The position numbers and the translations under genes were made by a program. The notes under the pieces are model-generated. The model made no database searches. It saw only the letters and a list, made by a program, of their open reading frames with translations, and had not been told where the DNA came from. Below are positions 50,394 through 58,937 of a stretch of DNA of 64,000 nt, piece by piece. Location: the NCBI GenBank assembly GCA_036231565.1, contig JAZAHA010000005.1, positions 62,001-126,000 of the forward strand, in the 5' to 3' direction. Source of the DNA: Maricaulis sp036231565. GTDB lineage: Bacteria; Pseudomonadota; Alphaproteobacteria; Caulobacterales; Maricaulaceae. Position 1 is the stretch's first letter, and every line of letters begins with the position of its first letter.

Positions 50394-51149
50394 TCAGCCC
50401 TTCTGCCCCCGGAATCCCGTCGCGACGACAAAGGTCTCGGCACTCTCGGAGCGGCTGGCGTCGGGTTTGAAGTGACGGACCTTGTCGAAATTGGCCTTCA
50501 GCAGGTCGAGCAGTTCGCCCTCGGCGCCGCCCTGGAAGACCTTGGCGACGAAAAAGCCGCCAGGCTTGAGGGTTTCCAGCGCGAAGTGGGCGGCCAGTTC
50601 GACCAGGGCGACGATGCGCAGATGGTCGGTCTTCTTGTGGCCGGTCGTCCAGGGCGCCAGATCCGAGATCACGGCATCGGCAGGCCCGCCCATTTCCGCT
50701 TTCACCAGATCCGGTGCGTCATCCGCCGAAAAATCATGCTGCAGCAGGGTGGCCCCGGCGATGGGTTCGATTTCCAGCAGGTCGATCCCGACGACTTCGG
50801 CCGCATCCTTCTTCAGCGCCACCTGCACCCAGCCGCCCGGCGCCGAGCCGAGATCGACGATCCGCATGCCGGGGCGCAAGAGGTGGAAGCGCTCGTCCAG
50901 CTGGATCAGCTTGTAGGCCGCGCGCGAGCGATAGCCCTCCATCTGGGCCTTCTTCACATACGGGTCGTTCAGCTGGCGCTGCAGCCAGCGCGTGGAGGAG
51001 GACTTGCGACCACGCGCCGTCTTGACGCGTTCGAACATCTGCTTGGCCGCACGGGCATCCCCGCCCTTGGTGACAGGGCCGGACCGGCGCCGGCGGCGGC
51101 CGCCGCTCTCACCCTCGCCTTCCGGCTTGTCGCTGTTGTCGTCGCTCAT
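50394..51149 (-). CDS. rlmE: 23S rRNA (uridine 2'-O) methyltransferase RlmE (FtsJ)
   Basis: RlmE methylates U2552 of 23S rRNA. The 251-residue protein has the SAM motif IVDLGSAPGGWVQVAL, the K-D-K-E catalytic set (SRAAYKLIQLD, DLAPWTTGH, FFVAKVFQGG) and a basic N-terminal extension of about 50 residues (RRRRSGPVTKGGDAR). Overlaps ppx by 4 bases. Confidence 0.94.
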   Translation of the reverse strand: MSDDNSDKPEGEGESGGRRRRRSGPVTKGGDARAAKQMFERVKTARGRKSSSTRWLQRQLNDPYVKKAQMEGYRSRAAYKLIQLDERFHLLRPGMRIVDLGSAPGGWVQVALKKDAAEVVGIDLLEIEPIAGATLLQHDFSADDAPDLVKAEMGGPADAVISDLAPWTTGHKKTDHLRIVALVELAAHFALETLKPGGFFVAKVFQGGAEGELLDLLKANFDKVRHFKPDASRSESAETFVVATGFRGQKG

Positions 51150-52252
51150 TCTTCGCCATCCGTCTCGTCACTGCCGCGGCGGCGCTTGCGGCGGCGCTTG
51201 CGCGACTTGCGCATCAGGTTCAGCAGCATGCCTTCGCGCAGACCCCGGTCGCCGACACGCAGCCGGTCCGCCGGCCAGGCCTCTGCCACTGCCTCGTAGA
51301 TCGCACAGCCCGCGAGCACAAGTTCGGCGCGGTCCGAACCGATCGTCGGTTCCAGCGCCCGGCCCGCCACATCCAGATTGCGCAGGCGGGCGCAGGCGGC
51401 CAGCGCCTCCTCGCCCGACATCCACAGCCCGTCCACGCGGGAGCGGTCATAGCGCGGCAGGCGCAGGTGCACGCCGGCCATCGAGGTCACCGTTCCGGAC
51501 GTGCCGACCAGATGCCCCCGCCCTTCGCTGAACAGCGGCCGCATCGCCCGGGCGCCGCGCGGGGTTTTCATCAGTCCGGCGGCATAGGCCTTCATCTCAT
51601 TATACCAGGCCTCGCGATCCTCGCGTTCGGGAAAGCGTTCGGACAGGGTGACAACGCCCACCGGCGTTGAGGTCCAGGACTTCATCGGCGGACGGCCACC
51701 GCTTTGCGGACCGCCGCGTCTGCGCCACTCGGCCAGATCCACCCAGGAAAGCTCCGTCGAGCCGCCGCCGATATCGATCACCAGCGCCGCATCCTTTTCC
51801 GGATCCAGCAGGTCGACACAGCCATGCACGGCCAGCCGCGCCTCTTCCTCCGGCGAGATCAGGTCGAATTCCAGCCCGGTCTCCGTGCGCACGCGCTCGA
51901 GGAAGGCCTCGCCATTGCCCGCCATGCGGCAGGCCTGGGTAGCGATGGAGCGGTAGCGGATGGATTTGTGACGCCGGATCTTGGAGGCGCAGATCTTCAG
52001 CGCCTCGACCGCCCGGTCCATGGCATCGTCGGAAAGCCTGCCCTCGGCAGCCACGCCCTCGCCCAGGCGCACGACGCGCGAAAAGGCGTCGATTACCTGG
52101 AAGCCGCTGCCGGTGCGATGCGCCAGCAGCATGCGGCAATTATTCGTACCCAGATCGATCGCGCCGTACACCGGAGACGGCGCGCGCTTGCGCCGGTTCC
52201 GTTTGCGTCCGGCGGCGACCTTACCCGGTTCCCCGGGTGATGGCTCCGCCAT
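51146..52252 (-). CDS. Ppx/GppA phosphatase family protein
   Basis: The 368-residue protein has the ASKHA-fold motifs YGAIDLGTNNCRMLLA and DIGGGSTELSW, as in exopolyphosphatases and guanosine pentaphosphate phosphatases. A basic N-terminal tail (AGRKRNRRKRAPSP) and a basic C-terminus (RKSRKRRRKRRRGSD) flank the domain. The substrate (polyP or pppGpp) is not settled from sequence. Coupled to rlmE, an arrangement shared by other alphaproteobacteria. Confidence 0.9.
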   Translation of the reverse strand: MAEPSPGEPGKVAAGRKRNRRKRAPSPVYGAIDLGTNNCRMLLAHRTGSGFQVIDAFSRVVRLGEGVAAEGRLSDDAMDRAVEALKICASKIRRHKSIRYRSIATQACRMAGNGEAFLERVRTETGLEFDLISPEEEARLAVHGCVDLLDPEKDAALVIDIGGGSTELSWVDLAEWRRRGGPQSGGRPPMKSWTSTPVGVVTLSERFPEREDREAWYNEMKAYAAGLMKTPRGARAMRPLFSEGRGHLVGTSGTVTSMAGVHLRLPRYDRSRVDGLWMSGEEALAACARLRNLDVAGRALEPTIGSDRAELVLAGCAIYEAVAEAWPADRLRVGDRGLREGMLLNLMRKSRKRRRKRRRGSDETDGEE

Positions 52253-52448
52253 GATAGTCCTCTCGCCGCCCGGCGCGCCTGGATCCCGGAAGGGGAGCAC
52301 GAACCCGCAAGGGCCCGCCGGCGCGACACGAATCGGCCTGATACCGTTTCGAAACCAGAATACTCCCCTTGCCCCGGCCTGCAAGGATGCGTGACGCATC
52401 GCCCGTGTTTTCGTAGCTTATTGCCGGAAAGCCCCCATATTGAGGGGT

Positions 52449-52820
52449 ATGAACACTTTAATGGACGCGAGTCAGAGTACGCCCATGATCATTCGCCACG
52501 CCCGTTTCGGCCTCGGCGATGTGGTTCGGCACCGCCTTTTCCCCTTCCGGGGCGTGGTGGTGGATGTCGATCCGGAATTCGCCAACACCGAGGAATGGTA
52601 CCAGTCCATCCCGGAAGATATCCGTCCGTCCAAGGACCAGCCTTTCTACCATTTGCTGGCCGAGAACGAGGACAGCTATTACGGCGCCTATGTCTCGGAA
52701 GGGAACCTGATCCCGGACGCAGAGAACGGCCCGGTCAGTCACCCGCAGGTTCCGGACGCCTTCGAAGGCTTCGACGGCGAACGCTATACCCTGCGCGCCG
52801 GACCGGAGAGCGCGCACTAG
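52449..52820 (+). CDS. hspQ: HspQ (YccV-like) heat-shock protein
   Basis: HspQ is a Lon-modulating small heat-shock protein that was first noted as a hemimethylated-DNA binder. The 123-residue product has GDVVRHRLFPFRGVVVDVDP, EWYQSIPEDIRPSKDQPFYHL and YYGAYVSEGNL, all family motifs. The start is uncertain: ATGs lie at 52449, 52461 and 52485. The last gives the closest match to the family length. Confidence 0.88.
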   Translation: MNTLMDASQSTPMIIRHARFGLGDVVRHRLFPFRGVVVDVDPEFANTEEWYQSIPEDIRPSKDQPFYHLLAENEDSYYGAYVSEGNLIPDAENGPVSHPQVPDAFEGFDGERYTLRAGPESAH

Positions 52821-52837
52821 GGTGCGCAAAACGCGTT

Positions 52838-53003
52838 GTCATCCCGGATGGACGCCCCGCGCAGGCGGGGCGCAAGTCCGGGACCCATAATCCCGGTGCC
52901 GGTCCCTTTTTTTGGCAGATATCGAGCCTGCTTTCGGCTGGCATCGGCGTGTATCGGTCCCGGCTCTCCAGCCCGCCTGCGCGGGCTATCCGGCCGGGAT
53001 GAC
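52838..53003. repeat. Long inverted repeat element (REP-like)
   Basis: The hspQ-ligase spacer begins GTCATCCCGG and ends CCGGGATGAC, so the ends pair over 10 bases, with further hairpins inside (CGCCCCGCGCAGGCGGGGCG; GCCCGCCTGCGCGGGC). It shares the ATGAC and CCGG ends with the shorter element at 38029 but is longer. Confidence 0.75.
52880..52913 (+). terminator. Terminator after hspQ
   Basis: GGGACC (52880-52885) pairs with GGTCCC (52901-52906), followed by seven T residues (52907-52913). An alternative inner pairing CCGGGA/TCCCGG exists. It sits inside the inverted repeat element at 52838-53003. Confidence 0.65.
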
Positions 53004-53031
53004 AGCGAGCTGCTTCGTCAGCCACCCCGCC

Positions 53032-54585
53032 TTACCCCGCCACTTCATACCCCGCCTGCAATTCCCGCTTCAGCACCTTGCCGATGGCGCTGCGGGGGAG
53101 TTCGTCGATGATGCGCAGATCGGCGAGGCGCTGCATCTTGCCCAGCTTCGCATTGGCCCAGGCCAGGAGTTCGTCCGCGCTGGCCGCGTCCGGCGCCGAC
53201 AGGCACACGAAGGCGACCGGCGTCTCGCCCCAGTCCTTTGACGGCACGCCCACCACCGAGGCGTCGGCCACGGCGGCGTGCTCCATCAGCACGGCTTCCA
53301 GGTCCGCCGGATAGATATTCATGCCGCCGGAGATGATCATGTCCTTGGCGCGGCCGGCGATGGTGAAAAACCCGTCGGCGTCCATCTTCGCCAGATCGCC
53401 CGTGCGGATGAAACGTTCGCCCTGCGGCGAGATCCATTCCGCCTCGCGCGTCTTGTCCGGCCGGCCGTGATAGCCGGTCATCATCGAGCCCGAGCGGCCG
53501 ACGACCTCGCCCACCTCGCCCGGCGGCAATTCGCGCCCGTCCGGTCCGATGACGCGGATATCGTGACCGGGCATCGCCTTGCCCACCGTGTGCAGCTTGT
53601 CCGGATGTTCGTGAGCAACAAGGGCGCATGAACCGCCGCCCTCGGTCATGCCGTAGAATTCGATCAGACCGCCCGGCCAGCGGCGCAGCACTTCGGCCTT
53701 CAGTTCGGCGGAGAAGGGCGCAGAGGTGCAGTATTTCAGGCGGAAGGCCGACAGGTCGAAGGCGTCGAAATCCTTCACCGCCAGGATGCGCTGATACTGT
53801 ACGGGCACCAGCATGGCATGGGTCGCCCGGTGCTGCTGGGCCAGTTCCAGAAAGCCGCGCGCGTCGAATTTCGGCATCAGAACGACCGTGCCGCCGCCGG
53901 CCAGGGCCGGCAGGAAGGCGACCAGCGTGGTGTTGGAATAAAGCGGCGTCGACACCAGCCCCACCGCATCGGGACCGAACCCCGGCGGATCGGTCAGCTG
54001 ATTGTGCGGCCAGCGCATCTTGTGCGACTGGACGATCCCCTTCGGCGTGCCGGTCGTGCCCGAGGAATAGATGATGTTGAAAGCCATCTCCGGCGTGATC
54101 TCGACCGGATCCGGCCGGGCGCCCTGCGGCGCCATCCAGCTGTCCAGCGGTTTGCCCCGCGCGCCCTCAGTCAGCGCGATGAAGTCCGCCCCGATCCCGT
54201 CCGCGACCGGTGCCAGATGCGTCGAGACGGTTGCATCGGTGAAGGCATGGCTCGCCCCGCAATCGGCGATCATGCCGGCGAGCTGTTCCGCCGTGGCCGA
54301 GGGCGAGAGCGGAGCAATGGCTCCCCCCGTGCGCAGCGTGGCAATGAAGACCGCGACATAGTCGATCGAAGCCGCCGCGCAGATTGCCACCGCACCGCCC
54401 GGTGTCACCCCGTCGCGCTGCAGCGCCGCCGCAATCCGGTCGGCCCGCGCATCGAGCTCGCGATAGGAAAGACCCGCCTCGCCGCAGATCACCGCGATCT
54501 TCTCGGGATTGGCCGCCACCTGCAGGGCGAACAGCCCGGTGAAGGTGCCGAACGCCTGCTGCACATAATCCCGGATCGCACTCAC
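53032..54585 (-). CDS. AMP-binding acyl-CoA ligase
   Basis: The 517-residue protein is an ANL-superfamily enzyme: P-loop YSSGTTGTPKGIVQSH, EFYGMTEGGG, TGDLAKMDADGFFTIAGRAKDMI and the C-terminal catalytic lysine in PRSAIGKVLKREL. It activates a carboxylic acid to acyl-AMP then acyl-CoA. The length is normal for a medium or long chain ligase, and the substrate is unknown. Confidence 0.92.
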   Translation of the reverse strand: MSAIRDYVQQAFGTFTGLFALQVAANPEKIAVICGEAGLSYRELDARADRIAAALQRDGVTPGGAVAICAAASIDYVAVFIATLRTGGAIAPLSPSATAEQLAGMIADCGASHAFTDATVSTHLAPVADGIGADFIALTEGARGKPLDSWMAPQGARPDPVEITPEMAFNIIYSSGTTGTPKGIVQSHKMRWPHNQLTDPPGFGPDAVGLVSTPLYSNTTLVAFLPALAGGGTVVLMPKFDARGFLELAQQHRATHAMLVPVQYQRILAVKDFDAFDLSAFRLKYCTSAPFSAELKAEVLRRWPGGLIEFYGMTEGGGSCALVAHEHPDKLHTVGKAMPGHDIRVIGPDGRELPPGEVGEVVGRSGSMMTGYHGRPDKTREAEWISPQGERFIRTGDLAKMDADGFFTIAGRAKDMIISGGMNIYPADLEAVLMEHAAVADASVVGVPSKDWGETPVAFVCLSAPDAASADELLAWANAKLGKMQRLADLRIIDELPRSAIGKVLKRELQAGYEVAG

Positions 54586-54700
54586 CGCATCTCTCCCGCC
54601 CTGGATTTAAAGACAGGGTATGCCTGTCTCGCCAAATATTCATGCGGAAAGGTTAGCCTTGCGATCTACGGTATGGAAGAAGCGTGGTGCAGCGACGAAA

Positions 54701-54858
54701 AGGGCTCGCCCCGTTTACGGGGGAGCTGTCCGCGTAGCGGACTGAGGGGGCGGCGCGCAGCGGCGCAGAGCGCGGAGCGCGCATTCACTCACCCCCTTCG
54801 ACCTCACCCGGCCCAAGGCCGGGCTCGGCCACTTCCCCCGCTGACGCAGGGGAAGCCT
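54701..54858. repeat. Structured direct repeat, copy 1
   Basis: A 158-bp element that matches 55198-55354 in direct orientation with few mismatches. Each is made of nested inverted repeats (GGCTCGCCCC at one end; CCCCCGC and GCGGGGG hairpins; CCGGCCC/GGGCCGG in the middle). It lies just after the small zinc-finger gene on the minus strand and carries no coding frame of its own. Confidence 0.85.
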
Positions 54859-54863
54859 CTCAC

Positions 54864-55127
54864 CTAGCGCAGCTGGCTGTCCTTGCTGCCGCGGCGGTTG
54901 ATACCGCCGGTCGGGCGGCGGGCATCGCGGCCGGACTGGCAGTCGATACAGGTCCGTGCGCCCGGCAGGGCTCGGCGCCGGGCCAGCGGGATGGTCTCGC
55001 CGCATTCCACGCAGTATTCCGCCCCCTCGCCCGTGGGCAGGTTGGCGCGCGCCGCGGCGACCGCGTCATTCGTGGAATCGTCGATCTGGTCCTGAATTGC
55101 GCCGTCGCGCGTCCAGCCACCCGCCAT
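54864..55127 (-). CDS. DksA/TraR C4-type zinc-finger protein
   Basis: The 87-residue protein has a full C4 zinc finger (Cys39, Cys42, Cys60, Cys63) of the DksA/TraR type, with a short N-terminal helix in place of the long coiled coil of DksA. Small TraR-like proteins bind RNA polymerase in the secondary channel; this one may do so or may serve another role. It is bracketed by two direct copies of a structured repeat. Confidence 0.85.
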   Translation of the reverse strand: MAGGWTRDGAIQDQIDDSTNDAVAAARANLPTGEGAEYCVECGETIPLARRRALPGARTCIDCQSGRDARRPTGGINRRGSKDSQLR

Positions 55128-55197
55128 GTCGGTACCCGGTCTGCTATCGGTGTACGCAAGGATATGGCGGGTGAACCGGTGCGTTCAAGGGGGTGCC

Positions 55198-55354
55198 AGG
55201 GCTCGCCCCGCTTGCGGGGGAGCTGTCCGCGAAGCGGACTGAGGGGGCGGCGAGAAGCGCCGCAGAGCGCGTAGCGCGCAGTCACTTGCCCCCTTCGACC
55301 TCACCCGGCCCGAGGCCGGGCTCGGCCACTTCCCCCGCTTCGCAGGGGAAGCCT
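55198..55354. repeat. Structured direct repeat, copy 2
   Basis: The second copy, 157 bp, starts AGGGCTCGCCCCG and ends GGGGAAGCCT like copy 1. Compensatory differences sit in the hairpin arms and loops (CGTTTACGG against CGCTTGCGG), so the stems are conserved. It lies upstream of the zinc-finger gene and downstream of the FAH-family gene on the minus strand. Confidence 0.85.
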
Positions 55355-55366
55355 TGCCGAAAGCCC

Positions 55367-56374
55367 CTATGCCTTCACCACTTCCTGTTCGATGGCGCCG
55401 AAGATGGAGTGGCCGGTCTTGTCCTTCATCTCGATGCGCACCGTGTCGCCGTAATTCATGAAGGGGGTTTTCGGTTCGCCGCTCTCGATGGTCTCGATCA
55501 TGCGGATCTCGGCGATGCAGGAATAGCCCACGCCGCCTTCGGAAATCGGCTTGCCGGGACCGTCATCCAGCTTGTTGGAGACCGTGCCCGAGCCGACGAT
55601 CGTGCCGGCGGTGACCGGGCGCGTCTTGGCCAGGTGGGCAATCAGCTGCGGGAAGTCGAACGTCATGTCGACGCCGCACTCGGCCTTGCCGAAGGGTTCG
55701 CCATTGTATTTCACCAGCAGCGGCAGGTGCAGCTTCCTGCCGTCCCAGGCCTCGCCCAGCTCGTCCGGCGTCACGGCGACCGGCGAGAAGGCGCTCGGCG
55801 GCTTGGACTGGAAGAAGCCGAACCCCTTGCCCAGCTCGGCCGGGATCAGGCCGCGCAGCGAGACGTCATTGACCAGCATGACCAGACGGATCGCCTTCTC
55901 CGCCTCCTCGACAGTGCAGCCCATCGGCGCATCGCCGGTGATCACCGCGACCTCGCCTTCCATGTCACAGCCCCAGGCCGTGTCGCCCAGCGGGATATCG
56001 CCGCGCGGCGCCAGGAAGGCGTCGGAGCCGCCCTGATACATCAGCGGATCGGTCCAGAAGCTGGCGGGCATTTCCGCCCCGCGCGCCTTGCGCACGAGTT
56101 CGACGTGATTGACATAGGCCGAGCCGTCGGCCCACTGGAACGCCCGCGGCAGCGGCGACAGGGCTTCGCGCTCATGGAAGCGCTCGCGCGGGATGGTCTC
56201 GCGCTCCAGCTCGTCGGACAGGGTGCGCAGCTCGCCCTCGCATCGCTCCCAGTCGTCCAGGGCCGCCTGCAGGGTCGGCGCGATGCGGGTCGCATCGGCA
56301 CACCAGGCCAGATCCTTCGAGACGACGACCAGACGGCCGTCCCGGCTGTCCGACTTGAGCGTTGCGAGTTTCAT
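55367..56374 (-). CDS. Fumarylacetoacetate hydrolase (FAH) family protein
   Basis: The 335-residue protein has the FAH core: metal ligands in CDMEGEVAVITGD, LVNDVSLRGLIP, and TFDFPQLIAHLA with the GTIVGSGTVSN block. Family members hydrolyse or decarboxylate acylpyruvate-like compounds in aromatic catabolism. The substrate is unknown. N-terminal 90 residues are as in fumarylacetoacetase-like proteins. Confidence 0.9.
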   Translation of the reverse strand: MKLATLKSDSRDGRLVVVSKDLAWCADATRIAPTLQAALDDWERCEGELRTLSDELERETIPRERFHEREALSPLPRAFQWADGSAYVNHVELVRKARGAEMPASFWTDPLMYQGGSDAFLAPRGDIPLGDTAWGCDMEGEVAVITGDAPMGCTVEEAEKAIRLVMLVNDVSLRGLIPAELGKGFGFFQSKPPSAFSPVAVTPDELGEAWDGRKLHLPLLVKYNGEPFGKAECGVDMTFDFPQLIAHLAKTRPVTAGTIVGSGTVSNKLDDGPGKPISEGGVGYSCIAEIRMIETIESGEPKTPFMNYGDTVRIEMKDKTGHSIFGAIEQEVVKA

Positions 56375-56434
56375 GATCGGTCTTTCCTTCGGTTTCGTGG
56401 ATACCGGCCGCCCCTCTGCGGGAGCGGTCCGGCG

Positions 56435-57445
56435 CTAGACCAGCGCGCCGGGCAGGCGCCCGTCGCGCGGGGATTGCGGAAATACGCCGTAGCTCCAATC
56501 GACGATGGCGTCGAGCTCCGGCCCCAATTGTCCGGCGATGCGTTCGGCCTCGGCGCGGCGGCGATCGGGACCATGCGCCTGTCCCGTATCCTTGGCATCG
56601 CGCGTGAAGAGCGGTCCGGATGCGGTGGCGGCGATATGGTCTTCACCCAGTTCCAGCCCGAAGAAGGCATCGACAGCCGTCAGCCCCTGTTCCGGCGCGG
56701 CGACGAAGGCATCGCCGTCCAGCCAGGCGAAACGGTCCGCCGCGCCGTGAGCGCGCGCTTCCAGCATGGCAGCGACCTGCATCTGCCAGACGAGGGCGGC
56801 GATCTGCAGGTCGGACATCTGCATCAGCTGGCGCTGGTCGGTGCGCGCGATCGGATGCCCGTCCATCGCGAAAATCGTGAACAGCCGCCGCGCAAAGGCC
56901 CGTCCCGCCTCGCCCTTCTTGGCGATGGAGATCAGGAAGGCGCGCAGCTGCGAGGTCAGGAAGAGGTGCCGGCTGTCCGGGAAGAGGCGCGCCACATCGC
57001 CGATCAGATTGTTGACCGTATTGGTCGGCTTGATCGTGACATGGGCCTCGCCGGCGAAAGGCTGGCTCAGGGCGCCGAGAACGGGTTTCAGCCAGCTGTC
57101 GGACACCGCCCGGCCCTCGCGCCGCTTGATATTGGCGAGCTCCATCAGGGCCGCCGGCTCTTTCAGGCTCAGATTGACGCCCGGCCGGTCGAGACAGCGC
57201 GCCAGCAGGGTCGAGCAGCAAAAGGCGGTATGCCAGATGAAGACCGGCGCGGCCGGCGTGTCCGGCTGCGGCAGCTCGCTCAGCGACACAGGCCGGGTGC
57301 GGCAGCCGGTACGGTCCCAGCGCTCGTCCAGGAAGGCGGCTTCGGCGAGACTGTCACGCGTGACCTGGCACAGGCGCACCGCCCGGTTCTGCGCATCCAG
57401 CGCATCGGGGAACCACAGCGCGTCTGGCATGGCCGTATCCGTCAA
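56435..57445 (-). CDS. P-loop protein with sulfotransferase-like fold, degenerate motifs
   Basis: The 336-residue product has an altered P-loop at IWHTAFCCSTLLARCLD and LKEPAALMELANI after it, the layout of sulfotransferase-like proteins, but the PAPS motif PRSGTT is absent. It may be a non-catalytic relative or act on a different donor. The TTG at 57445 has a GGAG site 6 bases upstream; an ATG at 57430 is the alternative start. Confidence 0.6.
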   Translation of the reverse strand: MTDTAMPDALWFPDALDAQNRAVRLCQVTRDSLAEAAFLDERWDRTGCRTRPVSLSELPQPDTPAAPVFIWHTAFCCSTLLARCLDRPGVNLSLKEPAALMELANIKRREGRAVSDSWLKPVLGALSQPFAGEAHVTIKPTNTVNNLIGDVARLFPDSRHLFLTSQLRAFLISIAKKGEAGRAFARRLFTIFAMDGHPIARTDQRQLMQMSDLQIAALVWQMQVAAMLEARAHGAADRFAWLDGDAFVAAPEQGLTAVDAFFGLELGEDHIAATASGPLFTRDAKDTGQAHGPDRRRAEAERIAGQLGPELDAIVDWSYGVFPQSPRDGRLPGALV

Positions 57446-57466
57446 ATTCCGCTCCGCCTGTTTGTG

Positions 57467-58096
57467 TCAGATGGTTCCGAACGTGCCGTCTTCGCCCAGC
57501 CATTCCAGAACCCCGTCATGGATCGAGAAGCGGGCACCATGCAGTTCCAGCCCGCGTTCTGCGATCGCCTCGCGCACGAAGGGGAATTGCTTCAGGCGTT
57601 CCAGCGAATGGCGGATCGAGACCAGTTCCAGCGTGTCGGCGATCTCGGCCAGCGGCGCATCGCCCAGCTCGCCCGTCACCTCGTCGCGCGCCGGTTCCAT
57701 CGTGCTCAGCCAGGGGCCCAGATAGGTGTTGGGCAAGCCATCCAGACCCGTCGCGCAGGCTTTCACGCCGCCGCAATCGCCATGGCCCATGACCAGCACG
57801 CCCTTGACCTTGAGCACCTTGACTGCGAACTCCAGCGCTGCGGAAACACCGTGCAGGCCGCCGCCCTCTTCCGCCGGCGGGACCAGGTTGGCGACATTGC
57901 GCACCACGAACAGTTCGCCCGGCGCCGCGTCGAAAATCGCAGCCGGATCGACCCGGCTGTCCGAACAGGCAATCACCAGCGTGTGCGGCGTCTGCCCGTC
58001 GGCGAGCTCGGCATAATGCGCCCGCTCGACCCGGAACCGGCCGTCCTTGAAGCGGCGATATCCGGAGATCAGGGTTTCCGGCGGCTGAAACGACAT
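57467..58096 (-). CDS. Beta-class carbonic anhydrase
   Basis: The 209-residue protein interconverts CO2 and bicarbonate. The zinc ligands are present: Cys44 (ACSDSRVD, with Asp46 and Arg48), His105 and Cys108 (HGDCGGVKA). The ATG at 58096 with a GGGAGG site is preferred over a TTG five codons upstream. It stands 21 bases before the P-loop gene on the same strand, so they may share a transcript. Confidence 0.95.
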   Translation of the reverse strand: MSFQPPETLISGYRRFKDGRFRVERAHYAELADGQTPHTLVIACSDSRVDPAAIFDAAPGELFVVRNVANLVPPAEEGGGLHGVSAALEFAVKVLKVKGVLVMGHGDCGGVKACATGLDGLPNTYLGPWLSTMEPARDEVTGELGDAPLAEIADTLELVSIRHSLERLKQFPFVREAIAERGLELHGARFSIHDGVLEWLGEDGTFGTI

Positions 58097-58188
58097 GAAC
58101 ACCTCCCGCAATGCCTGGCCCCTCAGGGCGCATCTTTGCCAGCGTTTCTAGTTGCAATCGCAATCGACGGGAACCCGCAGCCGCAGGC

Positions 58189-58222
58189 AAAAAAGGCCGG
58201 CCCCGCGGACGGGACCGGCCTT
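58189..58222 (-). terminator. Terminator after the secreted TPR gene
   Basis: AAGGCCGG (58193-58200) pairs with CCGGCCTT (58215-58222). On the minus strand the stem is followed by TTTTTT. It lies 37 bases past the TPR gene stop. Confidence 0.85.
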
Positions 58223-58258
58223 CAGTGTTGTGCAGTTTGCCTGGGCAGTCTGGGAGGA

Positions 58259-58726
58259 TCAGCCGGCAGTCGTGCACTGAGCCATGGCCAGATTGGCCTC
58301 GACTTCGTCTTCACCCGACGACGCCGCATTGGCCGCCTGGAACGCCTCGACAGCGGCCGCACGGTCACCGGACAGCCACAGGGCCACGCCGCGATTATTC
58401 ATCGCGCGCCAGGCGCCGTCGCGCATTTCCAGGGCCGCGTCACAAGCAGCGATCGCCATCTCGTACTCGCCGGTCGCGGCATAGGCGGCGCACAGATTGG
58501 TGTGGGCGGCCACTTTGTGACCCGGCGCACCGGAACCGGCGACGACTTCTTCGCCGAAATGGATGGCTTCCGGCCACTCGCCGCGGCTCACCGCATTGTA
58601 CTGCGCGCGGATCACACCATTGGCGGTGCGATGGGCGGCAAATTCCGGTTCGGCATCGCAGGACTGGGCCAGGGCCGCAGACGAAGACACGGCCGCCAGG
58701 GCCGCCGCAAGAAACACAGAGCGCAT
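58259..58726 (-). CDS. Secreted TPR protein
   Basis: The 155-residue protein has a signal peptide (SVFLAAALAAVSSSAALAQ) and two or three tetratricopeptide repeats (AHTNLCAAYAATGEYEMAIA; AMNNRGVALWLSGDRAAAVE). It is likely periplasmic and binds a partner protein. The ATG at 58726 gives the signal peptide. It is divergent from the LysR gene, 211 bases away, so it may be a target. Confidence 0.85.
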   Translation of the reverse strand: MRSVFLAAALAAVSSSAALAQSCDAEPEFAAHRTANGVIRAQYNAVSRGEWPEAIHFGEEVVAGSGAPGHKVAAHTNLCAAYAATGEYEMAIAACDAALEMRDGAWRAMNNRGVALWLSGDRAAAVEAFQAANAASSGEDEVEANLAMAQCTTAG

Positions 58727-58937
58727 GGTCACTCCCTCCAAAAGCGCGACCTTCCGGGGCAAGCCACCGGCGGCAGAACGGGCTCCGGTCCGTTCTCGAG
58801 ATCGCGCGACCATTCAAGACAGGCGAACAACCCCGCTCCGGACCGGAGCGGGTCGCCCAAGTAAACAGCGTTCAGATTTAGAACTAAGTTATGCGAATGG
58901 AATTGACGAATTCAGGATTGCCGGAATACATATTCGT

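Noticed and set aside
54586..55366. Composite transposon around the zinc-finger gene
   Set aside because: The bracketing repeats are structured and lack a transposase frame or target-site duplication that I could see, so I call them repeats only.
55193..58864. Very long open frame (over 1200 codons) on the plus strand opposite the FAH, P-loop, carbonic anhydrase and TPR genes
   Set aside because: The minus-strand genes have clear family motifs; in GC-rich DNA the opposite frame stays open by chance. The frame has no recognisable domains and crosses gene boundaries.
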